DNA of 64,000 nucleotides, from the NCBI GenBank assembly GCA_937899835.1, contig CALCCE010000138.1:1-64000 (forward strand), read 5' to 3'. The translations under genes were made by a program, and so were the position numbers. Of the stretch, positions 17,437-27,071 are shown piece by piece; within the stretch, counting starts at the first letter, position 1; every line of letters begins with the position of its first letter. This stretch comes from an uncultured Flavobacteriales bacterium (GTDB lineage: Bacteria > Bacteroidota > Bacteroidia > Flavobacteriales_G > Salibacteraceae). The notes beneath the pieces are model-generated. The model ran no database searches. It was given only the letters and a program-made list of their open reading frames with translations, and was not told where the DNA came from.

Positions 17437-19029
17437 TCAAAAATCGGTATAACGGTTCCAAAGTGCCGTTCGAATGCCCAACGAAACGATATAATGGTTG
17501 GTTCGGGAGGTACCTAAAAGCTGGTTGCGCCAGGTAAAATCGGCTTCCAGTCTCAGGTTGGTGGGCGCATAAATCAAATAGCCCCAACGGAGCCCAAGGG
17601 TGAGTACATCGTAGGCCGTGCCTTGTCCCGTTTCGTGACCATACTCCCGGTTACGCGTGATGTTGCTCAAATACAGGTCATCGCCCTGATTGATGGTATC
17701 GCTCAAGCCACCCTGAGCCAACTGAAAACGAGCTTCAACCGTTACCTCTTCTTTTTGGTAGGTGAGGAAGGACAACACTTCGTTAAAATTCGCACCCATT
17801 GGATGGGCCAATGGCTGGTTGTAATGGGCATAATTTTGTTCAATACTACCGTGTGTGTAGGTAAACGGACGAACGGTATTGAATTCACCTTGCCAAACGA
17901 GGCCTTCTACACCCAAGGCATCAAAATATTTCATTCCAAGTTGTGCACCCTGCTTGTTGCCCCACCAACCGGTACGCGCCCGAAACTCGGCCAGCAGAAA
18001 CTCATCTAAAATCACCTGACCGTAGAATTGAATTTGCGGACTAACCCTTGCCTTGAGGTTGAGGCCAATGAGGGAATTATCGGCCGAGCCGGTGGAAAAT
18101 TCTACTGGCCGAAAGAATATCACCGGATTCAGATAATTGATGTCGAAACCCCGATCGACCAAGGTATCCGAACCCTGCCACATCACCGTTTCGAACAAAC
18201 CGATCGTTAGCCAGTTGGTGGCTTTGTAGCTCAGGTAGTGTAGGGTGCCATATTTGTCGACAAAGCGACTGGGATCGCCTCCGCTAAAGCGTACGTCCTG
18301 CAAATTGGTGAACAGGTTGACGTACCGAATCTTCCAGAAATTGGTAGAAATACGGCCATAACCGTAATTGTGTGCAACATCCGATAGCAACAACGACCGG
18401 TAGCCATCGCCCCAAAAGTGGCGCCCATAGCCCAATTGAAAATCAAACGTGGAATTGGGCTGGTAAGCCACATAACCCGAGTTGTTCTTAAAATGAACCC
18501 CGTTTTCCGTCCCGTAAGCGTAGCCACCGCCCGACACACTGCTCCGCACGGCATTTTGATTTTGCACAAAATCGGGGAAAGTAGCCTGAAAGCTTTGTAC
18601 GTTGAGGTTTAGAAACAGCTTTTTGCGATAACTCCCTTGAAACCCTGCGCCCAGGGAGCTTTCATTCAAGACCTCAGAGCGCGGCTCGGCCTGATACCCT
18701 CCTGCCAGTGAAAACAAGGGATACAAACGCCATTGAAAATCAGTTGTCGGTTCGCCACTTTCTGGGTTGTTGTTGGCAAAGCGGTTTCTAAAGAGGAAAC
18801 TCTTTTGGAAATGAGGAATGCTGTAATCCTCCATCACCTGCTGTACCTGATCTGCCCGATATGGACGAATGGCGGTGTGCAACTCCGGTGAAGGATTTTT
18901 TTGCACGCTACGCTCTACCGCAAAGTTGAGGTCGCGGTGCAACAAAAGGTATCCCTCTTGCGCTAAAACGGGACCACCCAACATCAAGAGACTGGTCCAC
19001 ACCACCACAAACCGGCTCCAGGGTTTCAT
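17437..19029 (-). CDS. RemB/Wzi-like outer-membrane beta-barrel protein 1
   Basis: 530 aa with a signal peptide (MKPWSRFVVVWTSLLMLGGPVLAQ). The segment FQLGYGRHFWGDGYRSLLLSD at about residues 200-220 is a signature of the capsule-assembly Wzi-like family, which in Bacteroidota includes the gliding protein RemB. The rest is amphipathic strands ending in an aromatic residue (NRYTDF), consistent with an outer-membrane barrel. It overlaps the WecA-type gene by ATGA and has a paralogue on the other side (20142-21719). A role in holding surface polysaccharide or in gliding is inferred from family and context. Confidence 0.78.
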   Translation of the reverse strand: MKPWSRFVVVWTSLLMLGGPVLAQEGYLLLHRDLNFAVERSVQKNPSPELHTAIRPYRADQVQQVMEDYSIPHFQKSFLFRNRFANNNPESGEPTTDFQWRLYPLFSLAGGYQAEPRSEVLNESSLGAGFQGSYRKKLFLNLNVQSFQATFPDFVQNQNAVRSSVSGGGYAYGTENGVHFKNNSGYVAYQPNSTFDFQLGYGRHFWGDGYRSLLLSDVAHNYGYGRISTNFWKIRYVNLFTNLQDVRFSGGDPSRFVDKYGTLHYLSYKATNWLTIGLFETVMWQGSDTLVDRGFDINYLNPVIFFRPVEFSTGSADNSLIGLNLKARVSPQIQFYGQVILDEFLLAEFRARTGWWGNKQGAQLGMKYFDALGVEGLVWQGEFNTVRPFTYTHGSIEQNYAHYNQPLAHPMGANFNEVLSFLTYQKEEVTVEARFQLAQGGLSDTINQGDDLYLSNITRNREYGHETGQGTAYDVLTLGLRWGYLIYAPTNLRLEADFTWRNQLLGTSRTNHYIVSLGIRTALWNRYTDF

Positions 19030-20123
19030 CGCAGGGCGCGCTTTTTGGCTTTTCGTTTTAAAAAGAAGATCGGAATCTGAGTAGCGACCACGGCAATTAC
19101 CAAAATGAGTCCAAATGCCAAGGTAGGATCATCTGGTACCAAAAACGCGGCACAGAATATCATGAAAAGGTTGTAGGCATAGATGCACATCACCGTTTGC
19201 TTGTGGTTGAACCCACCGGCATCGAGCAAAATGTGGTGCATGTGGTTGCGGTCGGCCGAAAATGGCGATACCCCGCGAGCGGCCCGGTAGATGAATATGC
19301 GCAAGGTGTCCATCAAGGGATAACTCAACACAGCCATGGCAAATACCGGCGTGCTGATGTTACTAAAGTTGCCCGGTAAATTCTGGTGGTCGAACTCGAT
19401 GAGCTTGATGCAAAGCACCGAAACGATCAAACCGATGGTGAGGGAACCCGAGTCACCCATGAAAATCTTGGCTGGATTGAAGTTAAAGACCAAAAAGCCT
19501 ATCAGGGAGCCGGCCAGCGCAAAAGCTAAAATGCTGTGTTGAATGCCCCCGGCGTAGAAAAACCAAATGCCGCAAGCCAGGCAAACAATGCTACCTACTC
19601 CTGCTGCCAAACCATCTACTCCGTCAATCAGGTTAAACGCATTCACAATCACCGTGTAAGTAAAAACCGAAAGGAAAATACTCGCCCACTCGTTCAGGCC
19701 TTCCAAGCCCAGCAAGCCGTGCATGCTGGTGATTTTAATGTCGCCCATGATCACCAGGATGAAAGCCACAATGAGGTGCCCCACCAGTTTTTTGAGCGGT
19801 GCCGTACCGATGATGTCATCTTTTACGCCCACAAAAAACAAGATGATCATAGACGCCCCAATGTATTTGAAATCGCGGAAAGCCGCTTCCAGCTTCAGAA
19901 TGTCCAGTTTCGTATCCAGGGGATACCACATGAGGTAGGAAAAAAGAGTAGCTGCAAAAATCATGATGCCCCCAATGGTGGGCACCCGCCGTTTGTGCAA
20001 CTTGCGTTCCTCGCCAGGTTCGTCTACCAAACGTTTGAGGTAAGAAACCTTGATCAAGGCTGGCGTGGCCAGGATCACAATCACCAGGCTGGTGAGAAAG
20101 GTCAATGCAATGGTTCCTTGCAT
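19026..20123 (-). CDS. WecA/MraY-family undecaprenyl-phosphate sugar-1-phosphate transferase
   Basis: 365 aa, a polytopic inner-membrane protein with about ten helices. The family motifs are present: FVGVKDDIIGTAPLKK (the Asp pair for Mg), NAFNLIDGVDGLAAG, and MGDSGSLTIG, followed by HMHHILLDAGG, the His motif of the WecA/TagO branch. It lacks the muropeptide-specific context of MraY (no murein genes nearby). It likely transfers a HexNAc-1-phosphate to the lipid carrier to start a surface polysaccharide. It is sandwiched between the two RemB/Wzi-like genes and overlaps the downstream one. Confidence 0.9.
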   Translation of the reverse strand: MQGTIALTFLTSLVIVILATPALIKVSYLKRLVDEPGEERKLHKRRVPTIGGIMIFAATLFSYLMWYPLDTKLDILKLEAAFRDFKYIGASMIILFFVGVKDDIIGTAPLKKLVGHLIVAFILVIMGDIKITSMHGLLGLEGLNEWASIFLSVFTYTVIVNAFNLIDGVDGLAAGVGSIVCLACGIWFFYAGGIQHSILAFALAGSLIGFLVFNFNPAKIFMGDSGSLTIGLIVSVLCIKLIEFDHQNLPGNFSNISTPVFAMAVLSYPLMDTLRIFIYRAARGVSPFSADRNHMHHILLDAGGFNHKQTVMCIYAYNLFMIFCAAFLVPDDPTLAFGLILVIAVVATQIPIFFLKRKAKKRALR

Positions 20124-20141
20124 GTTCAGTTCAAATCTAAC

Positions 20142-21719
20142 TTAAAAATCGTAATAGATATTCCGTAGAGCGGTGCTCCAGGTGAGGTAAACCATTCGGG
20201 TACTTTGATCACTGGTACCACTCCCCGACTCCAGGTCGCGGTTCACCATCCCTAAAGCCAAATGCATGTTGGTGGCCGGGTTCACCAAATAGCCTATTTC
20301 CACTGAAGTGTATCGAATCGTTCGCGTGGTGGCCGGCAGGATCGTAAAATCAGCCACCACCGGATTTTGTCCCACTTGGACGCCATCTGCATCAAATTCT
20401 TGCCGCACATTGGTGTATTGTACCCGGGTAAACATCCGCTTGTAACGGTAATTGGCTTTTACCAAAACTTCTCTAAAACCGCCCCCTTGTGGGTGCGCCA
20501 AAGGTTGGTTGTAGTGATCAAAACGCTGAAGGGGCAACGCATTGTCGTAGGCCTGGCCGGCTACTGAATTCCATTCAGCTTGTAAAAACAATCCTTCTAC
20601 GCCTACCGGCTCCAACAGTCGAAGTCCTCCTTGATAGCCGGTTTCCGAACTTTCATCCATCATCCACTGGCCATACACCTGCAGCCAATTGAGCGGCAAC
20701 ACTTTCAAGTTCAGGCCAATGATTGCGTTGACTTGCGGGTCGTCCAGGCCGTGCACCAGCGTATTGGCGCCAATGACCGGATTCACAAAGTTGGCATCGA
20801 AATCTGTAGTACCAGTGCTGTCCCACCGTTGCCACATCACTCCTTCAAACAAACCGATGGCCAATCGACGGTGCGGCATCCAATTCAGGTAATGAAAACT
20901 TCCCGCTTTGCGCTGAAAAGAAGCTTCGGGCGTAGAGCTGCGTGGCACCCGATTCACACTTTGCAACCACGCCCAAATACTGGTGTATTGAAATTTACCT
21001 TTACCAAACGTGATGCCCGAACGGAAAAAGGGATAGTTGAATGCATTATCCGACAACAGCAACGACCGGTAACCGTCTCCAATAAAGTTTTTGCCATGCC
21101 CAAACCGAAAGTTGAAATGGGTGTTGGGCGTGTAGGAGATCAAACCCGACGACATACTGTAGTCAAAACCGGTTTCCTGAAATACTTTGTGTCTTCCCGA
21201 CCCGGGAATGACACCAGTACGGTTGGCAAACTCGCGTTGGTAGGTCGGCAAAAAACTTTGGTTTTCGTAGAAAGAGGATTCAAAGGTCACTTGCTGTCCG
21301 ATACTGCCCCTCACCAAAAAGCCGCGGGTATTTTTTCGTAAAAAAACGTCTGAAGTGTCCTCACTATCGTTGCCGCCTTCGAAGCGAAAGAGCGGATCGA
21401 TGGTAAAATGAAAAGGCATCTCCGCATCCGGACGTTGGATATCTACCAGGTGTTCGTGCCACAGCTTTCGTCGAAACCAGGAATAACTTCCGTACTCGGA
21501 GCCCGCATAAAACTCCTTGGATTTCACCCGGGGTGCAGCCTTCCATTCCAGCATCGGTCGGGCCGAAGTATGCACGGTAGAGTCTGAACGAACGATTTCT
21601 GCCTCAGACTCCTGATTGCCCCAATGGTTGAGGAATTGTAGATTTTGCTGAGCGTTCGTACCCAACGAAGCCAGCAGCAACACGCCAAAAAAGCAATGAC
21701 GGATCAATTGCATCCGCAC
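20142..21719 (-). CDS. RemB/Wzi-like outer-membrane beta-barrel protein 2
   Basis: 525 aa with a signal peptide (MRMQLIRHCFFGVLLLASLGTNAQ). It shares with its neighbour (17437-19029) the motif FRFGHGKNFIGDGYRSLLLSDN, the phrases FEGVMWQRWD and RFDHYNQPLAHPQGGGF, and the aromatic C-terminus (NIYYDF), so the two are diverged paralogues. The family places it in the outer membrane with capsule-assembly/gliding proteins. It lies 14 bases after the fucose synthase gene, and 18 bases before the WecA-type gene. It contains one AAGTGGGACA word encoding QVGQ. Confidence 0.78.
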   Translation of the reverse strand: MRMQLIRHCFFGVLLLASLGTNAQQNLQFLNHWGNQESEAEIVRSDSTVHTSARPMLEWKAAPRVKSKEFYAGSEYGSYSWFRRKLWHEHLVDIQRPDAEMPFHFTIDPLFRFEGGNDSEDTSDVFLRKNTRGFLVRGSIGQQVTFESSFYENQSFLPTYQREFANRTGVIPGSGRHKVFQETGFDYSMSSGLISYTPNTHFNFRFGHGKNFIGDGYRSLLLSDNAFNYPFFRSGITFGKGKFQYTSIWAWLQSVNRVPRSSTPEASFQRKAGSFHYLNWMPHRRLAIGLFEGVMWQRWDSTGTTDFDANFVNPVIGANTLVHGLDDPQVNAIIGLNLKVLPLNWLQVYGQWMMDESSETGYQGGLRLLEPVGVEGLFLQAEWNSVAGQAYDNALPLQRFDHYNQPLAHPQGGGFREVLVKANYRYKRMFTRVQYTNVRQEFDADGVQVGQNPVVADFTILPATTRTIRYTSVEIGYLVNPATNMHLALGMVNRDLESGSGTSDQSTRMVYLTWSTALRNIYYDF

Positions 21720-21733
21720 AAGGTAAAGAAAAC

Positions 21734-22666
21734 CTAAAAGTCCATGTGCTGCACATGGTTGCGGTACACCGTATCAATTCCCTCGTAGAGTGGAATTTTA
21801 TGGCGCCAACCCATGGCATGAATTCGACTCACGTCCATCAGCTTGCGGGGCGCTCCGTCGGCACGAGTAGTGTTGAAAATCAGTCGCCCTTCGTAGCCTA
21901 CGATCTTTTTGATCATTTCGGCGAGTTCTTTGATCGACACCTCAGTGCCCGTACCCACATTTACAAAAGGCTTGTCGTTGTAGCGCTCCATCAAAAATAC
22001 GCTGGCCGAGGCCATGTCGTCTACGTGCATGAATTCCCGCATCGGCTTTCCGGTACCCCAAATTTCTACGTTGGGTGCCTTTTCCATCTTGGCCGTGTGA
22101 AACTTACGCAGCAAGGCGGGCAACACGTGCGAGTTGTTCAGGTCGTAATTGTCGTTCGGGCCATAGAGGTTGGTGGGCATGGCAGAAATAAACGCCATGT
22201 CGTACTGATCGCGGTAGCTTTCGCACATTTTGATGCCCGCAATCTTGGCAATGGCGTAGGGCTCGTTGGTCGGTTCCAGCTTGCCAGTAAGCAAGTGCTC
22301 CTCTTTCAACGGTTGGGGCGCAAACTTGGGATAAATGCAAGAAGAACCCAAAAAAAGCAACTTCTTGGCACCATGAGCATACGACTGGTGAATGAGGTTG
22401 TTTTGAATGCTCAGGTTGTCGTAAATGAATTCGGCCCGATACACGTTGTTGGCGTAAATACCTCCCACTTTGGCGGCCGCCAGAAAAACGTATTCCGGCT
22501 TTTCAGCTTGAAAGAATTCAATCACCTTGGCCTGATCGCGCAGGTCCAATTCTGAGGAAGTACGGGTGATGATGGTGGTATAGCCTTTTTGTTCCAATAA
22601 GCGAACAATGGCTGAGCCAACCATACCCCGATGGCCGGCAACGTAGATTCGTGCGTTCTTCTCCAT
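21734..22666 (-). CDS. fcl: GDP-L-fucose synthase
   Basis: 310 aa. Short-chain dehydrogenase of the extended type: the NADP-binding motif is [10 protein letters not shown] near the N-terminus, the catalytic triad includes Ser in LGSSCIYP and YAIAK (Tyr-x-x-x-Lys), and the substrate region reads [14 protein letters not shown]. It epimerises and reduces GDP-4-keto-6-deoxymannose to GDP-L-fucose in the cytoplasm. It begins 3 bases after gmd, whose product it uses. The end product would feed fucosylation of a surface polysaccharide. Confidence 0.95.
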   Translation of the reverse strand: MEKNARIYVAGHRGMVGSAIVRLLEQKGYTTIITRTSSELDLRDQAKVIEFFQAEKPEYVFLAAAKVGGIYANNVYRAEFIYDNLSIQNNLIHQSYAHGAKKLLFLGSSCIYPKFAPQPLKEEHLLTGKLEPTNEPYAIAKIAGIKMCESYRDQYDMAFISAMPTNLYGPNDNYDLNNSHVLPALLRKFHTAKMEKAPNVEIWGTGKPMREFMHVDDMASASVFLMERYNDKPFVNVGTGTEVSIKELAEMIKKIVGYEGRLIFNTTRADGAPRKLMDVSRIHAMGWRHKIPLYEGIDTVYRNHVQHMDF

Positions 22667-22669
22667 GTC

Positions 22670-23758
22670 TTATTCGTGGAAGTTCAAGACTCCGTGTCCA
22701 CCTTCTTTCAGGTACACATCTTTCTTAAACAGTTCGTAGTCGGCCTTCACCATTTCTTTCACCAAATCCTGGAAAGTGTAGGAAGGCACCCAGCCCAACT
22801 CTTTGCGGGCTTTCGAAGCGTCTCCGATGAGCAAATCCACCTCTGTAGGACGAAAATAGCGGGAATCGATCTCAATCACCACATTGCCGTTGGCCTTATC
22901 AATGGCTTTTTCTTCCACTCCTTCACCGTTAAACTCCAGCTCCACGCCCAATTCTTTAAAAGCCAGGGAACAGAAATCGCGCACCGATTGGGTTTCGCCC
23001 GTGGCCAATACAAAGTCGTCGGCTTTCTCCTGTTGGAGCATCAACCACATACCTTGCACGTAATCTTTGGCGTGCCCCCAGTCGCGTTTGGCGTCCAGGT
23101 TGCCCAAATACATTTTCTTTTGCAGTCCCAGTTTGTAGCGGGCGGCAGCGCGGGTTATTTTACGGGTGACGAAAGTTTCTCCCCGCAAAGGGCTCTCGTG
23201 GTTGAACAAAATGCCGTTGCAGGCATACATGTTGTAAGCTTCACGGTAGTTTTTGGTGATCCAAAAGCCATATAGTTTCGCTGCGGCATAAGGGCTCCGA
23301 GGATAAAAAGGCGTGGTTTCGCTTTGCGGCACCTCTTGCACTTTTCCATAGAGCTCCGAAGTAGAAGCCTGGTAGAAACGGGTTTTGTTTTCCAATTTCA
23401 GGATGCGAATGGCTTCCAAAATCCGAAGGGTACCGAGGGCATCCGAATTGGCGGTGTATTCTGGCGTTTCGAACGATACCTTCACGTGCGATTGAGCCGC
23501 GAGGTTGTAAATTTCGTCCGGTTGCGTTTCCTGGATGATCCGAATCAGGTTGGTCGAATCCGTTAGATCGCCATAGTGCAGAAAGAAATTCAGGTTTTCT
23601 TCGTGCGGATCGGCGTACAGGTGATCCACCCGTTGGGTGTTGAACAACGAGCTACGGCGTTTGATGCCGTGCACCTCATATCCCTTTTCCAACAGATATT
23701 CCGCCAAATAGGCGCCATCCTGGCCCGTAATACCAGTAATCAAAGCAACTTTACTCAT
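22670..23758 (-). CDS. gmd: GDP-mannose 4,6-dehydratase
   Basis: 362 aa, full length. The NAD(P)-binding motif [23 protein letters not shown] is followed by RRSS, the catalytic [17 protein letters not shown] segment and [11 protein letters not shown] (Tyr-x-x-x-Lys). It converts GDP-mannose to GDP-4-keto-6-deoxymannose, the first step to GDP-L-fucose. A TACTTTTG promoter box lies 18 bases upstream, so gmd probably heads its own transcript with fcl and the RemB/WecA genes. Confidence 0.96.
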   Translation of the reverse strand: MSKVALITGITGQDGAYLAEYLLEKGYEVHGIKRRSSLFNTQRVDHLYADPHEENLNFFLHYGDLTDSTNLIRIIQETQPDEIYNLAAQSHVKVSFETPEYTANSDALGTLRILEAIRILKLENKTRFYQASTSELYGKVQEVPQSETTPFYPRSPYAAAKLYGFWITKNYREAYNMYACNGILFNHESPLRGETFVTRKITRAAARYKLGLQKKMYLGNLDAKRDWGHAKDYVQGMWLMLQQEKADDFVLATGETQSVRDFCSLAFKELGVELEFNGEGVEEKAIDKANGNVVIEIDSRYFRPTEVDLLIGDASKARKELGWVPSYTFQDLVKEMVKADYELFKKDVYLKEGGHGVLNFHE

Positions 23759-23775
23759 CAGGGAAAAAATTTTGG

Positions 23776-23783
23776 CAAAAGTA
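23776..23783 (-). promoter_or_regulatory. Candidate -7 box for gmd-fcl
   Basis: The minus strand reads TACTTTTG (TAnnTTTG), 18 bases before the gmd start, predicting a leader of about 12 bases. A clear -33 TTG at the usual spacing was not seen. Confidence 0.4.
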
Positions 23784-23791
23784 CAAAGAAT

Positions 23792-24631
23792 TTAATCGAA
23801 GGGCACCGAACCGGCAATAAACCAGGGGTTACCCAAATTGGGCTTGTTGTAAGTCAATGCCTCACGGGTTTCAAAGTGGACCAAGGGTTTCCCCACGGCT
23901 TCTAACAGGGCCTGCCCGGCGGCCGTGTCCCACTCCATGGTGGGTCCCAAACGCGGAAAAATGTCTGCACTGCCTTCGGCTACCAAGCACAGTTTCACTG
24001 CACTCCCCAGGTACCATATTTCAGCTTCCGGGTAGTGTTCTCGCACTTGCGCCAAGAAGCGATCGGCATCGCCACTGCGATGCGATTGGCTGGTGGCTAC
24101 TACGTAATGCTCTTTTTCAACCGATAAGGGTAAACGTTTCGCCCGCTGCTGAAGCTCGGCAAATGTTTGGGGCACTGCTGCACCGTGCTGGATGTCACTT
24201 ACTTTATAAGCTCCCTTACCGGGAATGTTGTAGTACAGGTCGTGTTTGGCCGGTACATAAATGATGCCCATCAGCGGAGCCTCACGGTGCATCAGTGCAA
24301 TGTTGACCGTAAAGTTCTCAAGGCCACGCACAAACTCTTTGGTGCCGTCCAACGGATCGACCAACCAATAATAGTCCCAGCCTTTGCGCTCTTCGTAAGG
24401 AATATCGATGCCCTCTTCGCTAAGTACCGGAAAGTTAAGTGGGACAAGCGCAGCAGAAATCAGATCGTGCGCCCTGCGGTCGGCAATGGTCACCGGACTG
24501 GAATCGGCCTTGTGCTCTACCTCAAAATCGGACCGAAATACTTCCATGATGGCCGCTCCGGCTTCTAAAGAAACCTTGAGTGCTGGCCACAAAAGGACCT
24601 CCCAATCTGGCGTTCCAGGGTTGTTGTTCAT
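23792..24631 (-). CDS. cysQ: 3'(2'),5'-bisphosphate nucleotidase CysQ
   Basis: 279 aa, inositol monophosphatase superfamily. Metal-binding motifs are visible: the Glu pair in VLSEEGIDIPYEER, DPLDGTKEFVRG (residues about 94-105), and the C-terminal MEWDTAAGQALLEA. The DGTKEF variant is characteristic of CysQ, which removes the 3'-phosphate of adenosine 3',5'-bisphosphate formed during sulfate activation. It lies 33 bases before gmd and 62 bases after the degenerate aldehyde dehydrogenase. It contains one AAGTGGGACA word. Confidence 0.93.
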   Translation of the reverse strand: MNNNPGTPDWEVLLWPALKVSLEAGAAIMEVFRSDFEVEHKADSSPVTIADRRAHDLISAALVPLNFPVLSEEGIDIPYEERKGWDYYWLVDPLDGTKEFVRGLENFTVNIALMHREAPLMGIIYVPAKHDLYYNIPGKGAYKVSDIQHGAAVPQTFAELQQRAKRLPLSVEKEHYVVATSQSHRSGDADRFLAQVREHYPEAEIWYLGSAVKLCLVAEGSADIFPRLGPTMEWDTAAGQALLEAVGKPLVHFETREALTYNKPNLGNPWFIAGSVPFD

Positions 24632-24693
24632 AATTGGTTGTGTCGTTAATGGTTCCGGGCAATCGTTCTACCCGGGTGCAAAAAGCAGGGCAA

Positions 24694-25578
24694 TCAGTAT
24701 CCGCTGGCGCTTCCTCCTACTTTTTCTATCGGATGCCAGGTCGTTTTCACTTCCTGGGTATTTAAAATCAAATAGGGATCGTGAGCTTCAGCTTCCAACC
24801 AATTGCGGTCGCCGAGCAAGCTTACCCGTTTCACGTTTTCGGCAGCGCCACGTTGCAGTGCTTCGATCTGATCGGCACCCTGGCGGCCATATATCACCGC
24901 ATTGATGTCCATGTGGCCCGCAAAATGTGGGAGCAATTCGGAATCAAAACCGGTCAGCACGTTGACTACTCCACCCGGCACATCGGAGGTTTGCAACACT
25001 TCGGCCAGGGTAATGGAGCACAGCGGCTTCGATTGCGAAGCCAGCAAAACCACGACATTGCCACCCGCCAGCGCAGGAGCCAGCGTACTGATCAAGCCAA
25101 CAAGGGAACTTTCTTCAGGGGCCACGATGGCCACCACACCCATAGGCTCGTAGATGGAAAAGTTGAAATGGTTGCTGGCCACCGGATTCACTGCACTAAA
25201 CACCTGCTGGTATTTGTCGCACCATCCAGCGTAATACACGAGACGGTCTACCGATAGCTCTACTTCTTTTGTTGCGGCCTTGGCAGTACTGCCTTGCGCC
25301 ACCAATTCAGCTACGAATTGATCCGTACGGCCTTCCAACACTTCGGCAATGCGGTAAAGAATCTGTCCGCGATTGAAGGCCGGACGGCTGCTCCAACCGG
25401 GAAAAGCGGCCCGGGCCGCTACCACGGCATTGCGCAAATCTTTGCGGCTACTGCGGCACAAATTGCCAAGGGAATTGCCTTTAGCGTCTTCTGGCTGGTA
25501 AAATCGCCCGGATTCGGTGCGCGGAAACTTACCGCCGATGTAAATCTTGTATGTCTTGAGAACGGGAATTCTGCTCAT
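24694..25578 (-). CDS. Aldehyde dehydrogenase-like protein without catalytic domain
   Basis: 294 aa instead of about 480-500. It aligns by eye with the N-terminal NAD-binding half of aldehyde dehydrogenases (YIGGKFPRTESGRFYQPED at the start, EPMGVVAIVAPEESSLVGLISTLAPALAGGNVVV in the middle) and then jumps to a C-terminal EKVGGSASGY. The Asn of the PWN motif and the Lys of KPAE are replaced (APEESS, LLASQSKP), and no active-site Cys/Glu region is present. It is therefore probably a non-catalytic partner of the normal ALDH encoded 9 bases upstream. The reading frame is clean, so it is not a recent pseudogene. Confidence 0.8.
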   Translation of the reverse strand: MSRIPVLKTYKIYIGGKFPRTESGRFYQPEDAKGNSLGNLCRSSRKDLRNAVVAARAAFPGWSSRPAFNRGQILYRIAEVLEGRTDQFVAELVAQGSTAKAATKEVELSVDRLVYYAGWCDKYQQVFSAVNPVASNHFNFSIYEPMGVVAIVAPEESSLVGLISTLAPALAGGNVVVLLASQSKPLCSITLAEVLQTSDVPGGVVNVLTGFDSELLPHFAGHMDINAVIYGRQGADQIEALQRGAAENVKRVSLLGDRNWLEAEAHDPYLILNTQEVKTTWHPIEKVGGSASGY

Positions 25579-25587
25579 AACCTTCAG

Positions 25588-27069
25588 TTAATCGAATTGG
25601 AGGTAAGGGGCCAACCCTTGCAAACCGCCTTCGCGGCCAAAGCCACTTTCTTTGTAGCCTCCAAAAGGAGAAGTAGGGTCGAATTTATTGTAGGTGTTGG
25701 CCCACACCACACCTGCGCGCATTTGCTGTCCCAAATTGAAGATTTTGGAACCCTTGTCGGTCCAAATGCCCGCCGACAAGCCGTAAGGCGTGTTGTTGGC
25801 CTTGTCGATCACCTCACTTACTGTGCGGAAGGTTTGAATGCTCAATACCGGACCAAAAATTTCTTCCTGCGCAATGCGGTGCGATTGCGAAACGCCGGTG
25901 AACAACGTGGGACGGCACCAATAGCCCGCTTGGGGCAAAGCGCAAGGGCTTTCGTAAAACTCCGCGCCTTCCGATTTGCCCAGGGCAATATAATCACGAA
26001 TGGTTTTGAGCTGACCAGCGGAGTTGATGGCTCCTACATCGGTGTTTTTGTCCAGTGGATCGCCTACAATCAAAGTTTTCAAGCGGTCTTTCAATTTCCT
26101 GACTACCGTATGGGCCACCGATTCTTGCACAAACAATCGGGAACCGGCACAACATACGTGCCCTTGGTTAAAGTAAATGCCATTGACAATACCTTCTACT
26201 GCCTGATCGAGGGGCGCGTCTTCAAAAATGATGTTGGCGGCTTTTCCACCGAGCTCCAGGGTCACCTTTTTGTTGGTTCCGGCCACGGCCCGTTGAATCA
26301 TTTTTCCCACTTCGGTAGATCCGGTAAAAGCAATTTTGTCTACATCAGGATGGCTCACCAAAGCAGCACCGGTAGCACCGGCACCGGTTACGATGTTCAC
26401 TACACCGGGCGGTAAGCCCGAATCGCGGATCAATTCGGCCAGTTTCAAAGCGGTGAGCGGAGTGGTCTCCGCCGGCTTTAATACTACGGTGTTGCCCGTA
26501 GCCAGGGCAGGTGCCAATTTCCAGGCGGCCATCAACAAGGGAAAATTCCAGGGGATGATCTGGCCTGCAACACCCACCGGGCGGGGCCGTCGGTTGGGAA
26601 AAGCATAGCTGAGCTTATCGGCCCAGCCGGCGTAGTAGAAAAAATGGTTGGCCGCCAGTGGAATATCCACATCGCGCGATTCGCGAATGGGCTTTCCTCC
26701 GTCCATCGATTCGATGACGGCAAATTCACGGGCCCGCTCCTGAATCAACCGTGCTATCCGGAAAATATATTTCCCACGCTCACTGGCAGGCATTTTCGAC
26801 CAAACTTCGTCGTAGGCTTTGCGGGCGGCTTTCACCGCTTTGTCCACATCTTTTTTTCCGGCTTCGGCTACTTCGGCAATCACCTGTTCGGTAGCCGGAT
26901 TCACCGTGGGAAAATATTTTTTGCTGGAAGGGGCTACAAACTTACCGTCGATAAAGAGGGAGTAGCGTTCCTGCAACTGTACATGGTCGGTGCTCTCGGG
27001 AGCGGGGGCATACGACCAGCCCTGGCTGAATTCGAGGGCAAGGCGTTCTTGTTCCTTGTTTTTGAGCAT
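25588..27069 (-). CDS. NAD(P)-dependent aldehyde dehydrogenase
   Basis: 493 aa from ATG 27069 (MLKNKEQERLALEF), 2 bases after the deoC stop; an upstream extension inside deoC is unlikely. All ALDH signatures are present: VAGQIIPWNFPLLMAAWKLAPALATGNTVVLKPAE, FTGSTEVGKMIQ, ELGGKAANIIF with the general-base Glu, and QGHVCCAGSRLFV with the nucleophilic Cys. With deoC upstream, the likely substrate is acetaldehyde released from deoxyribose 5-phosphate, oxidised to acetate. Pairing with a truncated ALDH suggests a hetero-oligomer. Confidence 0.92.
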   Translation of the reverse strand: MLKNKEQERLALEFSQGWSYAPAPESTDHVQLQERYSLFIDGKFVAPSSKKYFPTVNPATEQVIAEVAEAGKKDVDKAVKAARKAYDEVWSKMPASERGKYIFRIARLIQERAREFAVIESMDGGKPIRESRDVDIPLAANHFFYYAGWADKLSYAFPNRRPRPVGVAGQIIPWNFPLLMAAWKLAPALATGNTVVLKPAETTPLTALKLAELIRDSGLPPGVVNIVTGAGATGAALVSHPDVDKIAFTGSTEVGKMIQRAVAGTNKKVTLELGGKAANIIFEDAPLDQAVEGIVNGIYFNQGHVCCAGSRLFVQESVAHTVVRKLKDRLKTLIVGDPLDKNTDVGAINSAGQLKTIRDYIALGKSEGAEFYESPCALPQAGYWCRPTLFTGVSQSHRIAQEEIFGPVLSIQTFRTVSEVIDKANNTPYGLSAGIWTDKGSKIFNLGQQMRAGVVWANTYNKFDPTSPFGGYKESGFGREGGLQGLAPYLQFD

Positions 27070-27071
27070 GC

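Noticed and set aside
24694-25578. Pseudogene call for the short aldehyde dehydrogenase
   Set aside because: The frame is intact with normal spacing to its neighbours and an ALDH-like C-terminal end, so a non-catalytic protein is more likely than decay.
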